64,000 bases of DNA, taken from M3007 sp046160345. GTDB taxonomy: Bacteria; Bacteroidota; Bacteroidia; Chitinophagales; Saprospiraceae. The translations under genes and the position numbers were made by a program. A model generated the notes under the pieces. The model was not told the origin of the DNA, made no database searches, and was given only the letters and a program-made list of their open reading frames with translations. Of this stretch, positions 1 through 8,613 are shown piece by piece. The first letter of the stretch is position 1. Each line of letters starts with the position of its first letter. The stretch lies in the NCBI GenBank assembly GCA_046160345.1, contig JBJXGO010000027.1:34746-98745 (forward strand). The letters are read 5' to 3'.

Positions 1-2
1 AT

Positions 3-1292
3 AATATTCCGGGAGGGATTACTTGCACGGCTGAGCACATAAAGTTCATCAATATGATTGTTCATGACACGGGCAGTGGATTGGATGTCTGGAAAACTGC
101 CAAAAATTCGGAGATATATGGCTGCCTGGTGTATCATATTGGGAACAACCTGAATAACAATGGGAATCTCGAAGGCCATGGGCATGGAATGTATTTGCAA
201 AACGACACTTTCGGCACTAAAAAAATCCACAACAATATCATTTTCAGCAATTACGGAAATGGCATAAAAGTATGGCAAACCACTACGACAGCTGCTCTGG
301 GGAATTTTGACATTCAACACAACATTGTTTTTAATGGCGGTTCTGCTTCTGAAAATTTGGGCGGAGTAGGCAACAATTCCAGAACACACAATTTTTTTGT
401 CGTCGCCAATGGTGTAAACAACCCAGTGGTCAACACCGTCATTAAGCACAATTACACATATTCGGGCATCAATACGCCCCGGCCTCCTGTAAATGCATTT
501 GGGCTTAATTATGGTGTGAAAAACATGATTTTGGACAGCAATTATCTAACTTGTCAAACGAGATTGGGCTTCAACAATACCCCTATATTCGAAGCTTCTG
601 TAAAAGACAACAAGATAATTGGAGGCATTCCGCCCGTTTATGGGGTTTATCTATGGGGTTTTACGCAACCCGATTTTCCGCAGAATACATATATTCCTAA
701 TATACCTACCACCGGGCTGGAATATTTCGTGACACCCAATAAATATGAAAAGGGGCATGCACATATAGTCGTCTATAACTGGGATAGCCTTGAAACCGTA
801 CAGATAGACATTTCCAATATAGGGTTAAGCCCTGGCGATCAATACGAACTGATAAACACTATGGACTATTTCAATGATATTACCATAGGAACCTATGATG
901 CAGGCGGCATTATTTCTGTTCCCATGACAGGCCATAGTTTCACGCAAGCCATAGGCTCCAACAAGGCCCCGGTGTCTCAATTTCCCACTTTTGGGGCCTT
1001 TGTTATTCGCAAAAAATTTATGCAAAATCCCAGTGGGGTATCGGAAACCTCAGGTAGTAATACCTTATTAATAACGCCCAACCCATCTGCCGGAAAATTT
1101 ACCATTAGCGGGTTTGAAAATATTACCTCGATTGTAGTTTTTAATATGCTGGGAGCACGTGTTTATGATTTACGGCGTATTACCGCACAAATACCGTTTG
1201 AGATTGACCTTTCTGCTTGTTCTAAGGGGGTATATTTTTTGAGGAAGGAGGAAAAGGGGATTTATGAAACTTATAAAATTGTAATTCAATAA
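3..1292 (+). CDS. Secreted right-handed beta-helix protein with T9SS sorting domain (5' partial)
   Basis: The reading frame is open from the first complete codon (base 3), so the true start lies upstream of the window. About the first 200 visible residues are Asn/Gly/His-rich short strands (motifs such as HNNI, KHNY, DSNY) typical of parallel beta-helix, pectate-lyase-like or right-handed-helix proteins. A beta-sandwich-like region follows, and the last ~75 residues have the pattern of a T9SS type A sorting domain (ITPNPSAGKF, then a Gly-rich turn and GVYFLRK near the end). It is probably exported and attached to or released from the cell surface. The substrate cannot be told from the visible part; carbohydrate binding or lysis is an inference from the fold only. 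Confidence 0.8.
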   Translation, partial: NIPGGITCTAEHIKFINMIVHDTGSGLDVWKTAKNSEIYGCLVYHIGNNLNNNGNLEGHGHGMYLQNDTFGTKKIHNNIIFSNYGNGIKVWQTTTTAALGNFDIQHNIVFNGGSASENLGGVGNNSRTHNFFVVANGVNNPVVNTVIKHNYTYSGINTPRPPVNAFGLNYGVKNMILDSNYLTCQTRLGFNNTPIFEASVKDNKIIGGIPPVYGVYLWGFTQPDFPQNTYIPNIPTTGLEYFVTPNKYEKGHAHIVVYNWDSLETVQIDISNIGLSPGDQYELINTMDYFNDITIGTYDAGGIISVPMTGHSFTQAIGSNKAPVSQFPTFGAFVIRKKFMQNPSGVSETSGSNTLLITPNPSAGKFTISGFENITSIVVFNMLGARVYDLRRITAQIPFEIDLSACSKGVYFLRKEEKGIYETYKIVIQ

Positions 1293-1329
1293 CCATAGAC
1301 TTGTCGGCAGTCGAGCCGAGAGGGAGTGC

Positions 1330-3009
1330 TCAGTCATCCATCCGCTCTACTTCCACAAACCCAAATTGCTCCACATCAAACAAGCCCCTGTCTGTCATTT
1401 TCAACTTCGGAATAACCGGCAGCGCAAGAAAAGACAAGGACATAAATGGTGCCCTTAACACACAACCCAGTTCGGATTTTACCCAGGCGTCAAGTTGGGA
1501 ATAATCCTCGGCCAATTGCCAGCCGTCACTTTGGCTCATAAGTCCGGCTATCGGAAGTGGGAGAGTCCGGATATCGCCTATGCCGTCCGTGGCAGCAATG
1601 CCGCCTTTGGCTGCGATAACTGCGTTTACCGCTTGAGCCATAGCCTCGTCTGAAGTACCTACGGCTACGATATTATGAGAATCATGGGCTACGCTGCTGG
1701 CCAAAGCACCCCGTTGCAGGCCGAAACCCCGCACAAATCCCAAAGCAGGTTTCGCATCCGGGGAATAACGGTTTAGCACCGATATGTAAAGTATGTCCTT
1801 CCCAATATCAGGCAGGTATTGCCCTGTGCGCATTTCACTGACAGTACCCACATCTTCGCCAGTTACAATTTCGCCGTCGAATACTTGAATGATGCGGAGT
1901 TTTGGCAAGTGTGGCACAGCTCCAAGGTGTGCCTCACTTGCGCGCCGAAACAATTGAAAATCACTCGATTGTCTTGGCTTCGCCAAAAACTGGTTGGGCG
2001 CGTCCACCGTCAAGCGTTGAATCAAAGTCTTGCCGCGTTCGGCCACCTTTTGGCCGTCTATCCAGGTTTCCATCACCTGAAAGTTTTGCAAATCTGCCAC
2101 CCGCACAAAATCTGCCGGGTCGCCTTCGCGCAAAAGGCCAACAGGCAGGCTGTAATGTTCTACAGGGTGGATGCACGCGGCCCGCAGCGTGTCGAACAAG
2201 TCGCAGCCATGCGCAACAGCCCGGGCTGCCAGTTGATTAATATGCCCATGCACGAGATCGTCGGGGTGTTTGTCGTCAGAGCAGAACATGGTCAGCGCTG
2301 GAAATTCTTTCAACAAAGGCCAAAGTGCCTCAAAGTTTCGTGCAGCGCTACCTTCACGGATCAAAATTTTCACGCCCAATTCGGCTTTTTCACGTCCTTC
2401 TTCAAAAGTAAAGCACTCGTGGTCGGTGGTGATTCCGGCTGCAAAATAGCGTCGGGCATTTTCGCCACGGAGCCCGGGGGCATGACCATCAATGGGTTTG
2501 CCGAGGCGTTTCGCGGCGGCAATTTTTGCCAGTACCTCCGGGTCGCTGTGCAGCACACCTGGAAAGTTCATCATTTCCGACAAATAACGGATCTCAGGGT
2601 TTTGCAATAAATTTTCAACCTCGGCGGCATTAAGTACCGCACCGGCAGTTTCAAACCCCGTTGCGGGTACACAGGAAGGAGCGCCAAAGCAAAATTTAAG
2701 TGGTGAACGCCTGGCGTCTTCGAGCATAAATGCAACACCCTGACTCCCAAGTACATTGGCGATCTCGTGCGGGTCAGACACCGTGGCTACCGTGCCATGC
2801 ACCACGGCCATTCGAGCGAATTCGCTGGGCGGCAACATGCTGCTTTCGATGTGGACATGCGCATCCACGAATCCGGGGAGAATATAACCGGCATCCTCAG
2901 AGACGCTGGCGATTTCCCGAATTTCCCGAATTCGGCCATCTTCCACCGTAATTTCAGCAGGGTAGATGCGGCGCTGGTGGAGGTCGAGGAGATTGGATTG
3001 ATGTATCAT
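1330..3009 (-). CDS. ade: Adenine deaminase
   Basis: 559 residues, the usual size for bacterial adenine deaminase (adenine + water to hypoxanthine + ammonia; purine salvage; cytoplasmic; metal-dependent amidohydrolase family). Visible signatures are the N-terminal metal motif HVHIESS after GFVDA, DGHAPGL, TTDHECFTFEEG, SDDKHPDDL and the C-terminal SVAHDSHNIVAVG segment. The ATG at 3009 gives MIHQSNLLDLHQRRIYP, a normal family start. It lies 53 bases downstream of the HNH gene on the same strand with no obvious promoter between them, so it may be read through from the Septu operon. The 3' end converges on the beta-helix gene with 37 bases between stops. Confidence 0.93.
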   Translation of the reverse strand: MIHQSNLLDLHQRRIYPAEITVEDGRIREIREIASVSEDAGYILPGFVDAHVHIESSMLPPSEFARMAVVHGTVATVSDPHEIANVLGSQGVAFMLEDARRSPLKFCFGAPSCVPATGFETAGAVLNAAEVENLLQNPEIRYLSEMMNFPGVLHSDPEVLAKIAAAKRLGKPIDGHAPGLRGENARRYFAAGITTDHECFTFEEGREKAELGVKILIREGSAARNFEALWPLLKEFPALTMFCSDDKHPDDLVHGHINQLAARAVAHGCDLFDTLRAACIHPVEHYSLPVGLLREGDPADFVRVADLQNFQVMETWIDGQKVAERGKTLIQRLTVDAPNQFLAKPRQSSDFQLFRRASEAHLGAVPHLPKLRIIQVFDGEIVTGEDVGTVSEMRTGQYLPDIGKDILYISVLNRYSPDAKPALGFVRGFGLQRGALASSVAHDSHNIVAVGTSDEAMAQAVNAVIAAKGGIAATDGIGDIRTLPLPIAGLMSQSDGWQLAEDYSQLDAWVKSELGCVLRAPFMSLSFLALPVIPKLKMTDRGLFDVEQFGFVEVERMDD

Positions 3010-3062
3010 TCTAGTATGAACCGATAGGGCAAGTCGTCCAAGGCTATTTCATAATAAGATTT

Positions 3063-3602
3063 TCACCAAAGCTTCCACGAGTATATTCTTCTTTTTACAT
3101 GACTGGCATGATTCAAGTCAAAAATTTGGATAGTAGCACTTCCTCGCCTCTGATCTTTTGGCTCAGATGATGGATTTACCTCGATTTGGTGACTATTAAA
3201 GTTGTAGATAAAAAATCGTTGAAATGAAAAGTCAGAGTCATCAGGCCGTAAAAGGAATTCGTTATGTTGCTCTCTTTTTGATTTCTGACAGTCAGCGCAA
3301 GCCCAATAGAGGTTACCCCAGGAGTAGGCTAAATGGAAAAACAACGGATTCCCCTTTGGCTTGAAATGGTCGATCGTTTCATCTGAAGGCCCCATGGGGT
3401 ATGCATCGCAATAGGAACAATGGCCTTGGGTTTGAATGGAAAGGGTTGGGATTAGCTTTTGATTTACAGGCTGACCTTTATGCTGATACCATGTGAACTT
3501 AGCGCCAGGGGTACGTTGCTTTAGGTTGCTCCATTGTTGATTCCATCGCTCACCATTCTTCGATAGAAAATCAGGGGCATTTAGACGGCTGAAATGTTTC
3601 AT
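3063..3602 (-). CDS. ptuB: HNH endonuclease, Septu PtuB-like
   Basis: 179 residues. A zinc-type HNH core is visible: CSYC (62-65), IDHF (77-80, His79), GNLYWAC (96-102) and CADC (102-105). This arrangement matches the PtuB / TIGR02646 HNH family, the nuclease half of the Septu anti-phage system. It sits 69 bases downstream of the AAA/ABC-type ATPase gene on the same strand, the standard ptuA-ptuB order. In known Septu systems PtuA and PtuB form a complex that degrades nucleic acid on phage infection; that role here is inferred from family and pairing. The protein ends soon after the HNH core and may be shorter than typical PtuB, so a truncated C-terminus is possible but not shown. Confidence 0.82.
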   Translation of the reverse strand: MKHFSRLNAPDFLSKNGERWNQQWSNLKQRTPGAKFTWYQHKGQPVNQKLIPTLSIQTQGHCSYCDAYPMGPSDETIDHFKPKGNPLFFHLAYSWGNLYWACADCQKSKREQHNEFLLRPDDSDFSFQRFFIYNFNSHQIEVNPSSEPKDQRRGSATIQIFDLNHASHVKRRIYSWKLW

Positions 3603-3671
3603 TTGGTCAAATTAAAGGCTGAGTTGCAGCCCTTTTTGGCGGTTTAGTTGGCGGATTTCCATTTGTATGAT

Positions 3672-4892
3672 TTAGTTGACTTCTGCGCTTTGTCTGGCCA
3701 GTGCACGGCCTATTTCGATCAGCTTGTCGGAGTTTTGACCATTTACACCCCGCAAAAAGGCATCCCTCAAAGTATAAAAATGCTTTATGTCATGCTCTAC
3801 TTCAGGGCCGAACTGCTCCCTAATTCCAAAAACCTCATCAAGCCAATACTGATAACTTTTAGCGTCCTCTGACACCATTGGATATTCTTTTGCCAAATGG
3901 CTGTCGCCATTTGGTTTGACCAATTTGTGAATCCAAGCTCCATCTACCGACCCGACTACAAATGGCGAGTGGGTGCTGATAAAAATCTGTGCATTGGGAA
4001 ACAAGCCTTGAATTGCAGGGAGGATTTTACGTTGCCAAGCTGGGTGCATATGAACTTCAATTTCGTCAAGAAAAAGGATGAAATTGCGTTCAAAGACAGG
4101 TGTATTGTTTTCCCAGGGTATTCGATCCATTCGCATTAAAAGGTCTCCAATCCAAGAAATCATTGACTTTAAACCGTCAGGGAGGGCATTAAAATTGTGT
4201 TTTATGCCATCAAGCACAAAATGCACACTTAGCGGATCATAACTAAGTGAGAAATGTATGTTTTTGTCAACAATATTAGAAAGGGTGTTTTCAATACTAT
4301 TGATAGCAAAACGAAACTTATTTGCGGCTGTCTGATCAGGCTCGCTTTTAGCCAATGCTTCTTTTGCAAGTGTATTAGAAATCCACCTGAACATCAATTC
4401 GTAATTAACTGAATGCTGAAAATCAAGAGATTTACTTAAAGGATCTTCTGTAATTTCACGAATTCCATCTATTTTAACGTGCTCTATACGGCGGTATCCG
4501 GAATAGGCAAAAAAGGCGACTGGTCGTACTTCACTCCATTTTTTACTTAGTATATTTTCAACGAAGGTATTGACAGATTCAACTTTAAAACTGCCATCTA
4601 TTGGACTTGAAGAAGATATTTTGAATGGACGGTCTCTATTAAATAACACTGAAAAAGAGTTCGGAAAATCTGAATGGCGTATTTTTTCGTTCAGAGTTCT
4701 ATAGAAATTATGGCTTATACCTGAAACCAAAGCCTCCAAAATCGTCGTCTTACCCGTCCCATTTTCCCCAGTTAAGATGTGAATCTCCGCTTTCTCTTTC
4801 ATTCCGGTGGGCTTTTCTGGAAAATCCATGGCCAATCGGCCGAAGGGACCAATATTTTCCATTTCCAGTTTTGTAATCCGAAACAATTCCAT
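3672..4892 (-). CDS. ptuA: AAA/ABC-type ATPase, Septu PtuA-like
   Basis: 406 residues, with no membrane segments. Walker A GENGTGKT lies at 42-49, a signature-like LPDGLKSM at 238-245, Walker B FILFLDE at 271-277, and an H-switch STHSP at 306-310. The N-terminal phrase MELFRITKLEMENIGPF and the split SMC/OLD-type ATPase are characteristic of PtuA and related defence ATPases. The HNH gene that follows makes Septu the best reading; an unrelated OLD-like ATPase is less likely because of that partner. The ATG at 4892 is preceded by a good Bacteroidota promoter match. The intact Walker motifs suggest an active ATPase. Confidence 0.85.
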   Translation of the reverse strand: MELFRITKLEMENIGPFGRLAMDFPEKPTGMKEKAEIHILTGENGTGKTTILEALVSGISHNFYRTLNEKIRHSDFPNSFSVLFNRDRPFKISSSSPIDGSFKVESVNTFVENILSKKWSEVRPVAFFAYSGYRRIEHVKIDGIREITEDPLSKSLDFQHSVNYELMFRWISNTLAKEALAKSEPDQTAANKFRFAINSIENTLSNIVDKNIHFSLSYDPLSVHFVLDGIKHNFNALPDGLKSMISWIGDLLMRMDRIPWENNTPVFERNFILFLDEIEVHMHPAWQRKILPAIQGLFPNAQIFISTHSPFVVGSVDGAWIHKLVKPNGDSHLAKEYPMVSEDAKSYQYWLDEVFGIREQFGPEVEHDIKHFYTLRDAFLRGVNGQNSDKLIEIGRALARQSAEVN

Positions 4893-4917
4893 AATCTATG
4901 ATTGGAGGTGTTGTGTG

Positions 4918-4948
4918 CAAAACTACGTTAAGACTGACATTAATCAAT
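4918..4948 (-). promoter_or_regulatory. Predicted promoter of the ptuAB operon
   Basis: On the minus strand, TAGTTTTG (4925-4918) matches the Bacteroidota -7 element TAnnTTTG. An ATTG lies 19 bases upstream (4948-4945), fitting the -33 element. Predicted transcription starts about 20 bases before the ptuA ATG. Read by eye, not scored. Confidence 0.5.
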
Positions 4949-5038
4949 GAATAATTCTAGATATTCATTTTTATCGCTACCATTTTATATTCTAATTTCT
5001 ATTCCAAACCTTCATAGCTCACTGTGATGCTTATAAAA

Positions 5039-5800
5039 TCACCATTCCACCATCAGCCCATCATAAGCTAATTGAACATTTTCCGGCAATGCCCGATTTA
5101 GCTCCGCCGCTTTGCCCATCTTATGGCTGATATGCATGAGCCAGGCGCGTTCGGGCGCAAGTTTTTCCACAAAACCAAGGCTTTCCTCAATATTCATATG
5201 GGTTGGGTGTTCTTTGTGGTGCAAGGCGGTAACAATCAAGTATCTAACACCTTCCAGTTTTTTCAACTCTGTACTTGAAATGGTTTTCATATCGGTCAAG
5301 TAAGCCAGATCACCTACGCGAAAGCCCAGAATTGGCAATCGGCCATGCATCACCTCGAGCGATCGTACTGTAATATTTCCAAATGTAAGGCTCGTGTCTT
5401 TGTCAATCGGCACCAGATCGATCCGGGGCAGGCCAGGAACCTGCTCGGTGAAAACATAGTCGAACCTCCGCCTGACTTCGGCTGCTACCCTGGGCAGGGT
5501 GTACACAGAAATTGGCTTGCCTGAGCGATGATTGAAGGGGCGAATGTCGTCCAATCCAATTACATGGTCATTGTGTTCGTGCGTGAGCAGAATAGCATCC
5601 AAATGCTTTATATTATGCTTGAGCATTTGTTGGCGAAAATCCGGCCCGGCGTCAATGAGCACATTGGTATGGCCATCAGTCAACAGCGCTGCCGAGCGCA
5701 GGCGATTGTCCCAAGGATCGGTAGAAGTACAAACCGAACAGTCGCAACCGATTACGGGAACGCCCTGAGAGGTGCCGGTGCCGAGAAGGATGATTTTCAC
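5039..5800 (-). CDS. PhnP-like metallo-beta-lactamase-fold hydrolase
   Basis: 253 residues from a GTG start at 5800. That start gives MKIILLGTGTSQGVPVIG, the conserved beginning of this family; upstream in-frame ATGs would add an unrelated tail and run into the divergent gene. The zinc-binding metallo-beta-lactamase motif THEHNDH is at 73-79, and the Cys cluster C19/C21/C24 (GCDCSVC) resembles the structural zinc site of PhnP, a cyclic-phosphate phosphodiesterase. Further metal ligands fit MHGRLPI and HISHKMG. Probably a cytoplasmic phosphodiesterase; the natural substrate in Bacteroidota is not established. Divergent from the lipoprotein gene at 5929. Confidence 0.85.
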   Translation of the reverse strand: MKIILLGTGTSQGVPVIGCDCSVCTSTDPWDNRLRSAALLTDGHTNVLIDAGPDFRQQMLKHNIKHLDAILLTHEHNDHVIGLDDIRPFNHRSGKPISVYTLPRVAAEVRRRFDYVFTEQVPGLPRIDLVPIDKDTSLTFGNITVRSLEVMHGRLPILGFRVGDLAYLTDMKTISSTELKKLEGVRYLIVTALHHKEHPTHMNIEESLGFVEKLAPERAWLMHISHKMGKAAELNRALPENVQLAYDGLMVEW

Positions 5801-5804
5801 AAGG

Positions 5805-5812
5805 CAAAGGTA
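5805..5812 (-). promoter_or_regulatory. -7 element abutting the GTG start of the PhnP-like gene
   Basis: Minus-strand TACCTTTG, a full match to TAnnTTTG, ends only 4 bases before the GTG at 5800, so the mRNA would have almost no leader. No clear -33 TTTG is seen. Confidence 0.35.
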
Positions 5813-5913
5813 AAATGGTTCGAGGTCTTTCAGGTCGATTCTCGCGTTAAGGAAACCTGCATGGTTAAACATGAGAATCGAAGGCCGCGACACATTCCCT
5901 GCCAACGTTGTTG

Positions 5914-5921
5914 TAATTTTG
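5914..5921 (+). promoter_or_regulatory. -7 element just upstream of the Big_5-type lipoprotein gene
   Basis: TAATTTTG matches TAnnTTTG and ends 7 bases before the ATG at 5929. No convincing -33 element is visible. Confidence 0.35.
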
Positions 5922-5928
5922 CCGCGCC

Positions 5929-7713
5929 ATGCAACATCAAATCCATCCAATCAACGTTCGGCAAGGGTCGCCCTTCTTAGCATTTTTTGTTTATCAGCTC
6001 TTGTTTATTCTCCTGCTAAGCTCCTGTGCCCGCCAAGGTGCGCCGACCGGCGGACCCAAAGATATCAAACCGCCAGGGATTGATACGATGGCGAGCACCC
6101 CTAATTTTTCCACCCGTTTCGATCGGAAGCGTATAGAACTAAAATTTGACGAATGGGTGGTGCTTTCCGATGTGGCGTCTCAAATTGTAGTGTCTCCCCC
6201 GCTCGCCAAGCGGCCTGAAGTGGTGCTAAAGGGCAAAACTGTAGTGGTCAATTTTGATAAAAGCGAAATTTTTCGGCCAAATACCACGTATACTATCAAT
6301 TTTGGCACCGCTGTTAAAGATCTGCACGAAAAAAATCCAGCCAAAGACCTCCGTTTTGTTTTTTCCACAGGCGATTTTATTGACAGTCTTTTCTTTAGCG
6401 GTGTATTGGTAGATGCGTTCAGTGGCGAGCCCGTAGAAAACGCCTCAGTGCTGCTTTATGAAAATCCCGCCGATAGCGCAGTGCGCAAGGAGCGGCCGTA
6501 CTATTTTTCAAGAACAAACAAGGCAGGACAATATGAGTTTAAAAACCTCCGATCCAGCGCTTATCGTCTGGTGGCGATTGAAGACGCCGACCAAAATTTG
6601 AAATGGGACGGCGAAAACGAACACATTGCGTTTCGAGATTCAGCGCTCCTGGTACAAGACTCAATGAAAGGGCCAGTCAACTTAAAATTGTTCAAAAACC
6701 AGCCCAAATTTAGATTGAGCGGGCAAAATCTCAACCGTTATGGCCTTGCTAAATTGGGGTTCAATACCGCGCTCAACAATTATGCGATCCAGACAATCGC
6801 ACCTAAAGAATTGATTGTATGGGCCGAAAAAACACCCGATTCGCTGATGCTCTGGTATGATCTGCCCACCCAGGATACCGCCTGGACTTTGTTGTTTTCA
6901 AGAGGCAAAATACCTGGTCAGGATTCCAGTTCCCAATCCTCGCCGTCTGAGTGGGATACGATTCAGGTGAAAAAACTTTCGCGCCTCGAATTCCTTGAAA
7001 ATCACCACATTGCCTTTGGCGATATACCCTTGCCCTCAGCCCCAAGCGCGGCCCGGGGCAAATCTAAGGGAGGAACTCCAAAGCCTCAGCCAGCAAAAAC
7101 CATGGTTCAAGCCTTTGCTTTACCCGCTGTTTTGCCATTTAATTTTCCGGTTGCCGCGTTTGACACCTCGCGCTGGATGCTCATGCTTGACTCTAACCGG
7201 ATCTCAGATTTTAATGTAGAGCCCGACTCGGCGAGCCCACGACGAATTTCTCTTTCCGTTCAATGGAAACAGGGCAAAACCTACATGCTTATGCTGCTGC
7301 CTGGTGCATTAACCGATTTTTGGGGAAAGTCTAATACTGACACGCTGGTGCGACATTTTAACGTACTGGCTGAAAAACAACTCGGAACCCTGACTTTGAC
7401 TGTAGAAAAAATTCAGCCCGGAACCTCCTATGTGGTTCAACTTTTGAACGGAACAGCCTTTCAGGAAGAAAAATTTTTTGTTGCAGAAACGAACACCCAA
7501 AAACTGATTTTCAAGCATTTGCCAGTAGCGGCCTATACAGCTCGTTTGTTGGAGGATACGAACAGAAACGGACGTTGGGACACCGGTGACTTCGATGCCC
7601 ATCGCCAGCCGGAGCGGGTTTTTATCAAAAAACTCGATGCGCTTCGTGCAAACTGGGAGCTTGAGCTCACATTTAGCACCGAAAGTGTCAACGATCGAAA
7701 GAAAAAACAATAA
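5929..7713 (+). CDS. Ig-like (Big_5-type) domain lipoprotein
   Basis: 594 residues. A hydrophobic signal ending LLLSSC places the lipidated cysteine at Cys33, followed by ARQGAPTGGPKD, a hallmark of a common Bacteroidota lipoprotein family. Residues ~45-130 form a bacterial Ig-like (Big_5, PF13205-like) domain (IVVSPPL, NTTYTINFG, FSTGDF), followed by a carboxypeptidase-regulatory-like segment (FSGVLVDAFSGEPVENASVLLYEN). A second such module lies near the C-terminus (LLEDTNRNGRWDTGDF). It is probably an outer-membrane-associated lipoprotein of unknown function. The n-region before the hydrophobic core is long (~15 residues), so the start is less sure than the lipobox. Confidence 0.8.
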   Translation: MQHQIHPINVRQGSPFLAFFVYQLLFILLLSSCARQGAPTGGPKDIKPPGIDTMASTPNFSTRFDRKRIELKFDEWVVLSDVASQIVVSPPLAKRPEVVLKGKTVVVNFDKSEIFRPNTTYTINFGTAVKDLHEKNPAKDLRFVFSTGDFIDSLFFSGVLVDAFSGEPVENASVLLYENPADSAVRKERPYYFSRTNKAGQYEFKNLRSSAYRLVAIEDADQNLKWDGENEHIAFRDSALLVQDSMKGPVNLKLFKNQPKFRLSGQNLNRYGLAKLGFNTALNNYAIQTIAPKELIVWAEKTPDSLMLWYDLPTQDTAWTLLFSRGKIPGQDSSSQSSPSEWDTIQVKKLSRLEFLENHHIAFGDIPLPSAPSAARGKSKGGTPKPQPAKTMVQAFALPAVLPFNFPVAAFDTSRWMLMLDSNRISDFNVEPDSASPRRISLSVQWKQGKTYMLMLLPGALTDFWGKSNTDTLVRHFNVLAEKQLGTLTLTVEKIQPGTSYVVQLLNGTAFQEEKFFVAETNTQKLIFKHLPVAAYTARLLEDTNRNGRWDTGDFDAHRQPERVFIKKLDALRANWELELTFSTESVNDRKKKQ

Positions 7714-7734
7714 GCAATTTGGGTCTTTTTCTGC

Positions 7735-8397
7735 TCAACCTTCAATTTTTACTTTTATAGGTTTGGTATAATATTCAGCCGTGGTTTCTACCAAAAAATT
7801 TGAAACTTCGGTTTTGACCAATCGTTTGCGCACGAGGTAAAGCGACCAATTGCCTGCGCCAACCTGAGCAAGTTTGGCAGCAGGTAATTCGATGAGGGGA
7901 GCCCCCAAAGTCGTACTCACTTCCATTGGAACAGTCCTGCCTTCTGCGGTATTTTCCCACATAAAAACAAGCGTTTCTCCTTTGTCGAGCGGTCTGCCAA
8001 CCCATTGCAGATTTGTTGCGGTTTTTGTGGAAAGCACCATTGTGTCAAAGAAAAACGAATCAATGGCTGGTGCGCTCAGTTTCAGCTCGCTTTTTTCGCC
8101 TTGTTTATTTTTCCAATCAAAGATTACCTCGGGGGTATACCGGGCAGGAAATTCTATGGAATAGGTAATCCCCCGCACAGGCAGGATTCTCATTTCAGTA
8201 GATTGAAAGCGGATTCCTCCGGGCATTTCGACAATTTGTTTGGTGGTGCCGTCTCGAATTGTGGCCTCAGCTTTTACGTTCCGGCCCGCGGCATCGAACC
8301 GGACATAACAGGAAAGCGTGTTTTTAGGTGTTTGAGGGGGTTCCTGGCAATGCAAAAAAGCCAATGCTGTCAGAATTGAAAAAAAGATGTGCTTCAT
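7735..8397 (-). CDS. Predicted lipoprotein of unknown function
   Basis: 220 residues from the ATG at 8397. That start gives a short signal MKHIFFSILTALAFLHC with the lipid-modified cysteine at position 17; an upstream in-frame start at 8514 would only add an unlikely 39-residue tail. After the lipobox the sequence is beta-rich with no recognised catalytic motif (NTLSCYVRFDAAGRNVKAEATI, then RGITYSIEFPARYTPEVIF). It is small enough to be a single- or double-Ig-like domain protein, resembling short Bacteroidota lipoproteins that present a beta-sandwich. It converges with the preceding lipoprotein gene (21 bases between stops). Confidence 0.65.
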   Translation of the reverse strand: MKHIFFSILTALAFLHCQEPPQTPKNTLSCYVRFDAAGRNVKAEATIRDGTTKQIVEMPGGIRFQSTEMRILPVRGITYSIEFPARYTPEVIFDWKNKQGEKSELKLSAPAIDSFFFDTMVLSTKTATNLQWVGRPLDKGETLVFMWENTAEGRTVPMEVSTTLGAPLIELPAAKLAQVGAGNWSLYLVRKRLVKTEVSNFLVETTAEYYTKPIKVKIEG

Positions 8398-8613
8398 ATA
8401 CTTGTCTGAATATCTTTGCCGCTTGTCTGGCAAATGGCAGAGCTTGGTGGAAAAAATGGGTGGGCGCAAATTTCCGCAGATAATGCCGAAATGCCAACTT
8501 CTTTCACGAACCAAGATTCAGCGTTCGCCTGTCCAGAGTTGCCGTTCACACATTTAATAAGCCTTACTAAAGGTAGTGGGTCTATTTTCGACCTAGTTAA
8601 CCAGCCCACAAAT

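Noticed and set aside
1819..2610. 263-codon plus-strand open frame inside adenine deaminase
   Set aside because: It is antisense to a clearly conserved gene and shows no motif of its own.
8416..8613. Upstream extension of the 2-hydroxyacid dehydrogenase
   Set aside because: The 66 extra codons do not resemble the family; the ATG at 8614 gives the conserved start.
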